This document shows positions 24,769-31,366 of a stretch of 32,087 bases of DNA, in pieces; position 1 is the stretch's first letter; every line of letters begins with the position of its first letter. This DNA is from a bacterium. GTDB lineage: Bacteria; Ratteibacteria; UBA8468; B48-G9; JAFGKM01. Under the pieces are notes generated by a model, which saw only the letters and a program-made list of their open reading frames with translations, searched no databases and was not told the DNA's origin. The stretch covers positions 1 to 32,087 of the forward strand of contig DAOOVW010000006.1 in the NCBI GenBank assembly GCA_035370465.1, written 5' to 3'. A program made the translations under genes and the position numbers.

Positions 24769-25637
24769 TTTTCCCTTCCTCTTTCAATTCCTTTTATAAA
24801 ACAATAAAATGAACTACCTAAAACATCAAGGTTATATCCACCTTCAAATATAATAAATAAATTCATACCTGTTTTACCAATTTCTTTTCCCATCAGATAA
24901 TAGTCCGACTCTTCAAGATTAAGAGAAAGAAGGGGGTCTTTTTTATGGGTATCAAAGCCAAGAGAAATACCAATAATATCTGGAGAAAATTCTTTTATTA
25001 TATTTAATGTATTATAAAATTTTTCAAGATATTTTTTATTTCCTGTTCCAGGGGCAATTGGGAAATTATAACAGTTTTCAAAAGAGAAATTTCCTGTTCC
25101 CGGGAAAGCGGGAAATTGATGAATTGAAACATAAATAACATTTTTTCCCATTTTTAAAATATCCTCTGTCCCATTTCCATGATGACCATCAATATCAAGG
25201 ACTGCAACTTTTTTCCCTTCATTTATGATTTTTTTAACTGCTACTGCTATACCATTAAAATAACAAAAACCACCAAGAAAGTGTTTTCCTGCATGATGAC
25301 CTGGTGGACGCGAAAGAGAAATACCTATATTTGATGTTTCTAAGGATATTTCACTTGCTTTAACTCCTGCACAAACAGAAAGGAATGCATATTTGTAAAT
25401 ATCCAGGATAACAGGTGTATCCATAGCAGAAAAATTATTATTCTTAACATTTTCAACAAATTCCCGACTATGTGCAAGAAACAATAAGTCCTCATTATAA
25501 AGGTCAACTCCAACAAAATTATTTATTCCTTTTTTAATTAAAAAATTGTATATAACTTTTATCCTTTCAGGACATTCAGGATGACCTTTTTCGTAATACC
25601 GAAGAAAATCAGGTGAATAAACAATTTCAAATTTCAT
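24765..25637 (-). CDS. Histone deacetylase superfamily protein (bacterial HDAC-like amidohydrolase)
   Basis: The 290-residue protein has the full arginase/deacetylase fold signatures: HPECPERI near the N terminus, SRPPGHHAG with the catalytic pair His114-His115, DIDGHHGNGT with zinc ligands Asp150 and His152, GFDTHKKDPL with the third ligand Asp229, and EGGYN with the transition-state Tyr268. The site is complete, so it should deacylate lysine, polyamine or another amide. Substrates of bacterial members are mostly unknown. A TTG at 25646 is in frame, but the ATG at 25637 with GAGGA gives the usual start. It overlaps the kinase gene by 11 nt and purS by 4 nt. Confidence 0.9.
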   Translation of the reverse strand: MKFEIVYSPDFLRYYEKGHPECPERIKVIYNFLIKKGINNFVGVDLYNEDLLFLAHSREFVENVKNNNFSAMDTPVILDIYKYAFLSVCAGVKASEISLETSNIGISLSRPPGHHAGKHFLGGFCYFNGIAVAVKKIINEGKKVAVLDIDGHHGNGTEDILKMGKNVIYVSIHQFPAFPGTGNFSFENCYNFPIAPGTGNKKYLEKFYNTLNIIKEFSPDIIGISLGFDTHKKDPLLSLNLEESDYYLMGKEIGKTGMNLFIIFEGGYNLDVLGSSFYCFIKGIERGREK

Positions 25638-26385
25638 AGTCCTCAAACATATATATTATTTCTTCCATATTGGAAAATCTCTCATCGGGGTTTTCTCTTG
25701 TTGAGATATTTATTATATATCTAAATGTATCTGGTATTGGGAAATTAAGTTCATTATATAATTTTTCAACTGTTTTCCCAAAAGAGTATATATCGCTTCT
25801 TATACTTGCTTTTCTCCCTTTAATAATTTCAGGTGCTGTATAATCAAGTGTACCACCTTCTCTTTTTTCTTTATAAAAAAATGTGTTTTTTACTGATAAA
25901 CCAAAATCAGTTATTTTTACTTTTTCAAGAGAGAAATTTACAAGAATATTGGAAGGATTAAAATCCTTATGGATAATTCTATTTTGGTGAATGAAAGATA
26001 ATCCCTTTGCTGATTTTAAAATAATTTCTTCTAAAATTGAAGGAGAGAAAATTTCTCTTCTGGTATGTATACATTTTAGAAGGTCTGCGTCAAGAAACTC
26101 CATAAAAATAAAAAAAGCCCCTTCATCTTTTTTAAAATCATAAACCTTCACAATATTTGGATGTATAAGTTTTTTAGCGATTTTTGCTTCTCTTATAAAC
26201 CTTCTTATTTGATATCTATCAAGACGTCTTGGATGCAACACTTTAATTGCAATAACTGGGTCATATTCTGGTTGTGGGTCTATACTTCTTGCCTTATAAA
26301 CAGTAGAAAACCCACCTGCTCCTAACATCTCTTCAAGAATATAATTTTCAATTTTATAGCCAGTTCTTACTTTTATTTCTTCCAT
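25627..26385 (-). CDS. Soluble Hanks-type Ser/Thr protein kinase
   Basis: The 252-residue protein is a bare kinase domain: glycine loop LGAGGFSTVY (21-30), Lys48 in AIKVL, Glu67, catalytic loop HKDFNPSN (139-146), DFG (160-162), APE (184-186) and the closing ENPDERF. It has no membrane helix, PASTA or other sensor domain, unlike PknB-type kinases, so it acts in the cytoplasm. The catalytic Asp141 and Asn146 are kept, but the Lys two residues after the Asp (HRDLKPxN) is Asn143. The start has no clear Shine-Dalgarno. It is the first gene of a chain with the deacetylase-like protein and PurSLQ, which suggests these enzymes or the acetylation state as targets, without proof. Confidence 0.9.
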   Translation of the reverse strand: MEEIKVRTGYKIENYILEEMLGAGGFSTVYKARSIDPQPEYDPVIAIKVLHPRRLDRYQIRRFIREAKIAKKLIHPNIVKVYDFKKDEGAFFIFMEFLDADLLKCIHTRREIFSPSILEEIILKSAKGLSFIHQNRIIHKDFNPSNILVNFSLEKVKITDFGLSVKNTFFYKEKREGGTLDYTAPEIIKGRKASIRSDIYSFGKTVEKLYNELNFPIPDTFRYIINISTRENPDERFSNMEEIIYMFEDYEI

Positions 26386-26425
26386 TTTTAAGGTTAATTT
26401 AAGGTCATTAAAATGAAGTTGTATT

Positions 26426-26455
26426 ATTTTACCATCATCATTAATTATTTTTCAA
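26426..26455 (-). promoter_or_regulatory. Sigma-70-type promoter for the kinase-deacetylase-purSLQ operon
   Basis: On the - strand TTGAAA (26450-26455) and TAAAAT (26426-26431) are separated by 18 bp. This would start transcription about 35 nt before the kinase ATG at 26385. It lies in the only sizeable gap (about 200 bp) upstream of the chain. No PurR-like palindrome or purine riboswitch was recognised here. The call is by eye in AT-rich DNA. Confidence 0.5.
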
Positions 26456-26567
26456 CATCTTTATATTGAGATATATTAAATTTAATTGGTTATTTGAAAA
26501 AAATAATATTTGAATTTTTCTATTGGACAAAATTATGGAAAATATAAGTTTTTGATTTGTAAATATT

Positions 26568-26587
26568 TTTTAACTTCGTAAGTAAAA
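26568..26587 (-). repeat. Imperfect hairpin immediately after comM, related to the one after nadA
   Basis: Reading the - strand, TTTTACTT, loop ACG, AAGTTAAAA forms a stem with one bulge directly after the comM stop codon. The core ACTTACGAAGT is the same, in the same orientation relative to the upstream gene, as in the perfect hairpin after nadA (4911-4933). As there, an A-run follows, so it is not a standard intrinsic terminator. It could be a processed 3' end, a weak terminator, or a protein site. Confidence 0.45.
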
Positions 26588-28111
26588 TTACAAAATATCT
26601 AAATCAGTGTTTCTATAACCAATTGCTTCTGAAATATGAGAAGCATTTATTATTTCTGATGCATCAAGGTCTGCAATTGTTCTTGCTACTTTTCTTATTT
26701 TATCATATGACCTTGCTGAAAAATTAACTTTTCTCATTGTTTCCCTTAAAATTTCTTCACCTTCTTTTTCTATAATACAATACTTTTTTATCTGCTGGGA
26801 ATTCATATATGCATTAAAATAAATCCCTTTATTTTTAAATCTCTCCCTTTGTATTTGTCTTGCTTTTACAACTCTATTTCTTATTTCCTCGGATGATTCT
26901 TCTTCTCTATCTTCAATTAAAACATCTGCTGGAACAGTTGTTACTTCTATGTGTATATCAATTCTATCAAGCAGGGGTCCTGATATTTTCTTTCTGTATT
27001 TTAATATCTGTGAAAGTGTGCAATTACAGGTATGATGAATATCTCCATACCATCCACATGGACAGGGATTCATAGCAGCAACAAATAAAAATCTTGCAGG
27101 AAAATCAACTCTCCCTTTTGCTCTTGAAACGGAGACATTACCATTTTCAAGTGGTTGTCTTAATGCTTCAAGAACATTTCTTTTAAATTCAGGCAGTTCG
27201 TCAAGAAATAACACTCCATTATGAGATAGAGATATTTCTCCTGGTTTTGGTATTGTTCCTCCACCTATTAGGGCAATATCAGAAATTGTATGATGTGGAG
27301 ACCTGAAAGGTCTTTCAATTACTATTGGTGTTTTTAAAATACCTGCAACTGAATGAATTTTTGTAATTTCAAGTGATTCTGTCAGAGTTAAGGGGGGTAA
27401 AATTGTTGGAATTCTTGAAGCAATCATACTTTTCCCTGCTCCGGGACTTCCAAACATAAGGATATTATGAAAACCACTAACAGCAATTTCAACAGCCCTT
27501 TTAACATATTTCTGGTCTTTTACTTCTTTAAAATCAACAGAATATTTATCTTTTTCTTCAAAAAGGTCATTAAAATTTACTTTAAATGGTTTAATTTGAG
27601 TGTCCCCTTTTAAAAAAGAGGATGCTTCATTTAATGTCTTAACTGGATAAATTTCAACTCCTTCAACTACTCCTCCTTCAAATTTATTCTCGTCAGGAAG
27701 TATAATTTTATCGCAACCATCTTCTTTTAATTTTAAAACCATTGGTAAAATTCCCTTGACAGGTCTTACATCACCATTTAAAGCAAGTTCTCCAACAATG
27801 TAGTAATTTGAAAGAGTATCTTTTGGGATATATCCAAGTGCAGATAAAATTCCTATTGAAATTGGTAGGTCAAAATAAGAACCCTCTTTTTTTATATCAG
27901 CAGGGGCAAGATTTATAACAATTTTTCTGTTTGGGAATTCATATCCAGAGTTTTTTATTGCTGGTTTTATTCTATCTCTACTTTCTTTTACTGCCTGGTC
28001 AGGAAGTCCAACAACAGATATACCAGGTATACCTCTAGCAATATCAACTTCAACCTCTATGGGGAAACCTTCAATACCCCATATTGTTATAGACCTGACT
28101 TTTGAAAGCAT
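26588..28111 (-). CDS. comM: ComM/YifB family Mg-chelatase-like AAA+ ATPase
   Basis: From this start the protein has 507 residues, matching E. coli YifB. The N-terminal Lon-protease-like domain (about 1-165) starts SKVRSITIWGIEGFPIEVEV and includes SVVGLPDQAVKESRDRI. The AAA+ module has Walker A GSPGAGKS (221-228), a Walker B LFLDELPEF and the cysteine-rich MNPCPCGWYGD with HTCNCT. ComM is a branch-migration helicase in natural transformation; in many bacteria its role is undefined. The frame extends to a TTG at 28159, but family alignment favours the ATG at 28111. That ATG lacks a Shine-Dalgarno, and a stable hairpin lies just upstream, between it and hsp20. Confidence 0.92.
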   Translation of the reverse strand: MLSKVRSITIWGIEGFPIEVEVDIARGIPGISVVGLPDQAVKESRDRIKPAIKNSGYEFPNRKIVINLAPADIKKEGSYFDLPISIGILSALGYIPKDTLSNYYIVGELALNGDVRPVKGILPMVLKLKEDGCDKIILPDENKFEGGVVEGVEIYPVKTLNEASSFLKGDTQIKPFKVNFNDLFEEKDKYSVDFKEVKDQKYVKRAVEIAVSGFHNILMFGSPGAGKSMIASRIPTILPPLTLTESLEITKIHSVAGILKTPIVIERPFRSPHHTISDIALIGGGTIPKPGEISLSHNGVLFLDELPEFKRNVLEALRQPLENGNVSVSRAKGRVDFPARFLFVAAMNPCPCGWYGDIHHTCNCTLSQILKYRKKISGPLLDRIDIHIEVTTVPADVLIEDREEESSEEIRNRVVKARQIQRERFKNKGIYFNAYMNSQQIKKYCIIEKEGEEILRETMRKVNFSARSYDKIRKVARTIADLDASEIINASHISEAIGYRNTDLDIL

Positions 28112-28121
28112 AGTAATAGAG

Positions 28122-28153
28122 AAGAGGGGGTTTTGCCCCCCTCTTATTTTTTT
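28122..28153 (+). terminator. GC-rich hairpin with T-run in the + direction, between hsp20 and comM
   Basis: AAGAGGGGG (28122-28130) and CCCCCTCTT (28137-28145) form a 9-bp stem with a 6-nt loop, followed on the + strand by ATTTTTTT. That is a textbook intrinsic terminator shape, but for rightward transcription, where no gene lies upstream. In the leftward direction of hsp20 and comM the stem is preceded by the A-run and followed by CTCTATTACT, not a T-run. It might end antisense RNA from the comM region, or act as a 3' stabilising or attenuating hairpin on the hsp20 mRNA. Confidence 0.6.
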
Positions 28154-28592
28154 ATTCAACCTTAATTTTCACTTCTTTTTTCTTTTCTTCTGGTGATTTT
28201 GGGAGAGTAAGTTGAAGAACTCCATCCTTATATGATGCTTTTACTTTATCTTTATCAATTTGAGCAGGAAGAGTTAAACTTCTGGAAAAAGTTCCACTCC
28301 TTATTTCTTTTCTATAAAAATTCTCCTTTTTAACTTCTTTTTCCTCCTGGCTCTTTCCTGATATAGTCAGAATATCACCATTAAGAGAAACAGAAATATC
28401 TTCTTTTTTTACACCCGGAATTTCTGCTTTTACTATGATGTTATCTCCTTCTTCATAAACATCAATCGCTGGGACTCTTCCTCCCTCCCATAAATCAAGG
28501 TCTCTATTAAAAATTCTATCAACCAATCTATCAAAATCATCTCTTACATCCATAATTTCTTTAAAAGGTGACCATTTTGCTAATTTTGCCAT
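28152..28592 (-). CDS. Small heat shock protein, Hsp20/alpha-crystallin family
   Basis: This 146-residue chaperone has a short N-terminal region with WSPFKEIMDVRDDFDRL, an alpha-crystallin domain (about 40-130) including AEIPGVKKEDISVSLNGDIL and YKDGVLQLTLPK, and a charged tail with an I-x-V-type end (VKIKVE). It holds unfolding proteins in oligomers. The Shine-Dalgarno GGGAGGTGATGAG is nearly a perfect complement of the 16S 3' end, predicting strong translation. It lies 53 nt downstream of the anti-sigma gene, and a possible ECF-type promoter precedes it, so control by the adjacent sigma factor is plausible. Confidence 0.95.
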   Translation of the reverse strand: MAKLAKWSPFKEIMDVRDDFDRLVDRIFNRDLDLWEGGRVPAIDVYEEGDNIIVKAEIPGVKKEDISVSLNGDILTISGKSQEEKEVKKENFYRKEIRSGTFSRSLTLPAQIDKDKVKASYKDGVLQLTLPKSPEEKKKEVKIKVE

Positions 28593-28618
28593 ATCTCATC
28601 ACCTCCCTTTTTTTTATT

Positions 28619-28648
28619 TTTAGATGCAAAAAAAAGGTGCAGGTTTCA
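28619..28648 (-). promoter_or_regulatory. Possible ECF-sigma-type promoter for hsp20
   Basis: On the - strand TGAAAC (28643-28648), followed by one more C, resembles ECF -35 elements, and TCTAAA (28619-28624) resembles the TCTGA/TCTAA -10 of sigma-E-type factors; the spacer is 18 bp, a little long. The -35 overlaps the anti-sigma stop codon. A start near 28612 would give a short leader carrying the strong hsp20 Shine-Dalgarno. No matching site was found before the sigma operon itself. Confidence 0.3.
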
Positions 28649-28879
28649 TTTTTTAAATTTTATTTCTATTTGATGATATATTCTTTTACTTATTACTTTT
28701 GGAACACTTTTCTTTTTATAAATCTTTTTACTTAAAAAAATTGTTTTCTCCAGTGATTCAAATAAAGAAAGGCATTTCTCACATATTTTAATATGTTCTT
28801 TAATTAAGTCATTAATGGGTTTTTCAAGTTCTCCATCAATATATTCAGAAATAAGTTTTTCAATATCTTTACATTTCAT
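28646..28879 (-). CDS. Soluble zinc-binding anti-sigma factor (ZAS family)
   Basis: The 77-residue protein begins MKCKDIEKLISEYIDGELEK, the standard opening of zinc-finger anti-sigma factors. Cys3, His29, Cys33 and Cys36 are spaced 26, 4 and 3 residues apart, the same as the zinc ligands Cys11, His37, Cys41 and Cys44 of RsrA. There is no transmembrane helix, so it should act in the cytoplasm, holding the ECF sigma factor encoded just upstream. An in-frame ATG at 28891 lies inside the sigma gene; 28879 is chosen because a GGGA precedes it and Cys3 then falls where expected. Redox release, as in RsrA, is inferred. Confidence 0.85.
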   Translation of the reverse strand: MKCKDIEKLISEYIDGELEKPINDLIKEHIKICEKCLSLFESLEKTIFLSKKIYKKKSVPKVISKRIYHQIEIKFKK

Positions 28880-28880
28880 T

Positions 28881-29456
28881 TTAATTCCCATGTTTTTTAA
28901 TATATTCAGAAATTTTTTCTCTTAAAAACATCCTGCTTCTATGAATTCTTGTTTTTACTGCTGGTATTGATAAAGAAAGAATTTTTGCAACTTCTGATAT
29001 AGGTAGTTCTTCAATATCATGTAAAATAAAAACTGATTTGTATTTTGGTGGAAGTGAATCAATTGCCTCCTGAAGTTGTTGCTTTAATTCATTGCTTTTA
29101 AAATATAACGAAGGATTTTCATACCAATCAGAAATTTCTATTTTGTAATCTTTATCTCCAATTTTCTTTATTTCATCTATTGATATGTTTTTATTTTTTT
29201 CTTTTCTCAATTTCATCAAGGCATTATTTGTAGCAATTCTATATAGCCATGTTGAAAAAGAAGACCTGCCTTCAAATTTATCAAGATTTTCATATGCTTT
29301 TATATATGTATCCTGCATAAGGTCTGCCGCATCCTCTTTATTTCCAAGTAATCTAAAGCCCAAATTATAAATATTAGTTTGTGTTCTTTTCATCAGTTCT
29401 TCAAATGCTTTTGTATCACCTTTTTTTGCTCTTTCAATAAGTTGTTGTTCACTCAT
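28881..29456 (-). CDS. ECF-type RNA polymerase sigma factor (RpoE/SigW-like)
   Basis: The 191-residue protein has sigma region 2 (about 20-90) with NLGFRLLGNKEDAADLMQDTYIKAY and the promoter-melting helix STWLYRIATN, then region 4 (about 125-180) with SLPPKYKSVFILHDIEEL and the helix-turn-helix IPAVKTRIHRSRMFL. Regions 1 and 3 are absent, as in ECF factors. A TTG at 29477 is in frame, but the ATG at 29456 overlaps the DUF167 stop (TAAAATG) and gives the usual MSEQQLIERAKKGD start. The partner anti-sigma gene follows at once. hsp20 and comM are next and could be targets. Confidence 0.93.
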   Translation of the reverse strand: MSEQQLIERAKKGDTKAFEELMKRTQTNIYNLGFRLLGNKEDAADLMQDTYIKAYENLDKFEGRSSFSTWLYRIATNNALMKLRKEKNKNISIDEIKKIGDKDYKIEISDWYENPSLYFKSNELKQQLQEAIDSLPPKYKSVFILHDIEELPISEVAKILSLSIPAVKTRIHRSRMFLREKISEYIKKHGN

Positions 29457-29457
29457 T

Positions 29458-29679
29458 TTATTTCTGGTAAATTTCAACTATTTTATTTCTGCTTGTTTTT
29501 CCTGTTATTATTTCTATATTTTGTTTCGGCACATTAAAATATTTAGAAAGAATTTCAATCAATTTCTTATTCGCTTTCCCTTTTTCTGCCCTTTCTTTGA
29601 CACAAACAGAAAAAATTCCTTCTTTTTCCTCAATTTTATCCTGTTTTGCGTCTGTTTTCACTTTAATTGTAATTTTCAC
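29458..29679 (-). CDS. DUF167 (YggU) family protein
   Basis: This 73-residue protein matches the DUF167/YggU family: KITIKVKTDAKQDKI at the start, VCVKERAEKGKANKKLIEIL in the middle and IEIITGKTSRNKIVEI at the end. Structures of the family show a small alpha/beta fold; its biochemical role is not known. The start is GTG with no visible Shine-Dalgarno, so translation may be leaderless or weak. It lies directly upstream of the ECF sigma gene (stop and start overlap in TAAAATG), so they are probably co-transcribed. Confidence 0.88.
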   Translation of the reverse strand: MKITIKVKTDAKQDKIEEKEGIFSVCVKERAEKGKANKKLIEILSKYFNVPKQNIEIITGKTSRNKIVEIYQK

Positions 29680-29732
29680 TTAATAATAGTATCATAAAAA
29701 AGTTTTTTAAAAAAATTTAATGTATTTAAGGG

Positions 29733-29762
29733 TTGACTTTTATTAAAGGATAGGACTATAAT
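29733..29762 (+). promoter_or_regulatory. Strong sigma-70-type promoter for the lipoprotein and oxidoreductase operon
   Basis: TTGACT (29733-29738) and TATAAT (29757-29762) are separated by 18 bp, close to consensus. Transcription would start near 29769, leaving a leader of about 12 nt that includes the GGAGG Shine-Dalgarno at 29772-29776. It lies in the 101-bp gap between the divergent DUF167 and lipoprotein genes. Confidence 0.75.
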
Positions 29763-29780
29763 TATGTAAAAGGAGGCAAA

Positions 29781-30329
29781 ATGAAAAAAATTATTATTTT
29801 TTTGCTGGTAGTTCTTTTTGCTGGATGTGCGGTTGTCAATGTGTATGTGACTTTTCCCGAAGAGAAGATTAAGAAAGCAGCAGAAGATATTCTTGCTCCA
29901 GCACCATCTTCTCCATCTGGATTTCTAAAATATAATTTTACTAAAAATCTTTATGCAGATGAAAAAGTTGTTGTTGGAAAAGAACTTAAAACTGATTCTC
30001 CAGTTATAAGACAGGCACAGGAAAAAATAAATAGTTGGAGAAGTAAATTAGATGAATTTAAAAAAGATGGATATGTTGGAGAAACAAACGATTTTAAAGT
30101 TGTTATAAAACAGGTACCAGATGATAAGCAGAAAGAAACTGAATTAAGAGAACTTGTAAAAAATGAAAATACACAAAGAGATATAATAATAAGTGAACTT
30201 ATGAAAATTAACAATGCTCCTGCCAAAGAAGAAAAAAAATTTAGAGAGATATTTGCAGAAACATCAATAAAATATTCTCCCTCTGGAACATGGATACAGG
30301 ATGCAAAGGGGAATTGGAAAAGAAAATGA
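29781..30329 (+). CDS. DUF1318 (YdbL-like) lipoprotein
   Basis: The 182-residue protein starts with a lysine-rich signal and hydrophobic stretch ending in the lipobox LFAGC, so Cys16 should be lipidated. The VNVYVTFPEEKIKKAAEDIL segment and the later KINSWRSKLDEFKKDGYVGE region fit the DUF1318/YdbL family, whose role is unknown but which often accompanies envelope-maintenance genes. The residues after the Cys (AV) give no clear inner-membrane retention signal, so an outer-membrane location is possible. It has a strong GGAGG Shine-Dalgarno and overlaps the oxidoreductase alpha gene by 4 nt (ATGA). Confidence 0.75.
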   Translation: MKKIIIFLLVVLFAGCAVVNVYVTFPEEKIKKAAEDILAPAPSSPSGFLKYNFTKNLYADEKVVVGKELKTDSPVIRQAQEKINSWRSKLDEFKKDGYVGETNDFKVVIKQVPDDKQKETELRELVKNENTQRDIIISELMKINNAPAKEEKKFREIFAETSIKYSPSGTWIQDAKGNWKRK

Positions 30330-31366
30330 AAAAATTGTTGTTAAATGGGTGTGAAGCAGCAGGGGAAGGGGCAATTTCTGCTGGCTGTAAATTTTATGCT
30401 GGATATCCTATTACTCCACAAAATAGATTTCCAGAGTATATGAGTTATAGGTTACCAGAAGAAGGTGGAATTTTTATACAATCAGAAAGTGAAATTAGTG
30501 CAATAAATATGGTCTTTGGGGCTTCTGCTGCTGGGGTTAGAGCGATGACATCTTCATCTTCTCCTGGTATTTCCTTAAAACAAGAGGGAATTTCATATCT
30601 TGCTGGTTGCGAATTACCTGCTGTTATAATAAATATGAATAGGGGTGGTCCAGGTCTTGGGGATGTTACCCCATCTCAATCAGATTATTTTCAAGCAACA
30701 AGAGGTGGTGGTCATGGTGATTATAGAACAATAGTGCTTGCTCCATATAGTGTTCAGGAAATTTACGATTTTACCTATCTTGCTTTTGACCTTGCTGATA
30801 AATATAGAAATCCAGTTCTTATTCTTGCGGATGGTATTATTGCTCAGGTTATGGAATCAGTTAATTTAAAACCAAAAAAAAAGAAATTACCTGAAAAAAA
30901 ATGGGCTTTAACTGGATGTAAAGGGAGAAAACCAAATTCAATAAAATCACTTTTTTTAACTCCTGGGGTACTTGAAACACATAACTGGAAATTAGCAAGA
31001 AAATATGAGAGAATTGAGAAAAAAGAAATAAGGTATGAGCAATATTTTTCTGATGATGCAGAACTTGGAATTGTCAGTTATGGAACATGTGCAAGAATTG
31101 TTCTTGAATCCCTTAAAAAGGCAAGAAAAAATGGCATAAAGGCATCTCTTTTTAGACCAATTACTTTATGGCCATTTCCATATAGGCAATTATCTGATTT
31201 TATAAAAAGCGTAAAAAAAATTCTTGTTATAGAAATGAATTTAGGACAAATGCTTGATGATGTTAAAATATCAAATACAAGTAATAAGAGAATTTTCTTT
31301 TATGGAAGACCTGGTGGGGGAGTTCCAACACCAGAAGAGATATTTAAAGAGATAAAAAAAATATGA
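30326..31366 (+). CDS. 2-oxoacid:ferredoxin oxidoreductase alpha subunit (VorB/KorA type)
   Basis: The 346-residue protein is the pyrimidine-binding subunit of a 2-oxoacid:ferredoxin oxidoreductase, which oxidatively decarboxylates 2-oxoglutarate or branched-chain 2-oxoacids to acyl-CoA and reduced ferredoxin. Motifs: CEAAGEGAISAGCKFYAGYPITPQ (residues 6-29), ESEISAINMVFGASAAGVRA with the glutamate near TPP, and MNRGGPGLGDVTPSQSDYFQ. The frame extends to 30290, but the ATG at 30326 overlapping the lipoprotein stop gives the correct start. No gamma domain is fused. No ferredoxin (delta) gene precedes it, unlike many vor and kor operons. The substrate class (VorB or KorA) cannot be settled from sequence alone. 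Confidence 0.9.
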   Translation: MKKLLLNGCEAAGEGAISAGCKFYAGYPITPQNRFPEYMSYRLPEEGGIFIQSESEISAINMVFGASAAGVRAMTSSSSPGISLKQEGISYLAGCELPAVIINMNRGGPGLGDVTPSQSDYFQATRGGGHGDYRTIVLAPYSVQEIYDFTYLAFDLADKYRNPVLILADGIIAQVMESVNLKPKKKKLPEKKWALTGCKGRKPNSIKSLFLTPGVLETHNWKLARKYERIEKKEIRYEQYFSDDAELGIVSYGTCARIVLESLKKARKNGIKASLFRPITLWPFPYRQLSDFIKSVKKILVIEMNLGQMLDDVKISNTSNKRIFFYGRPGGGVPTPEEIFKEIKKI

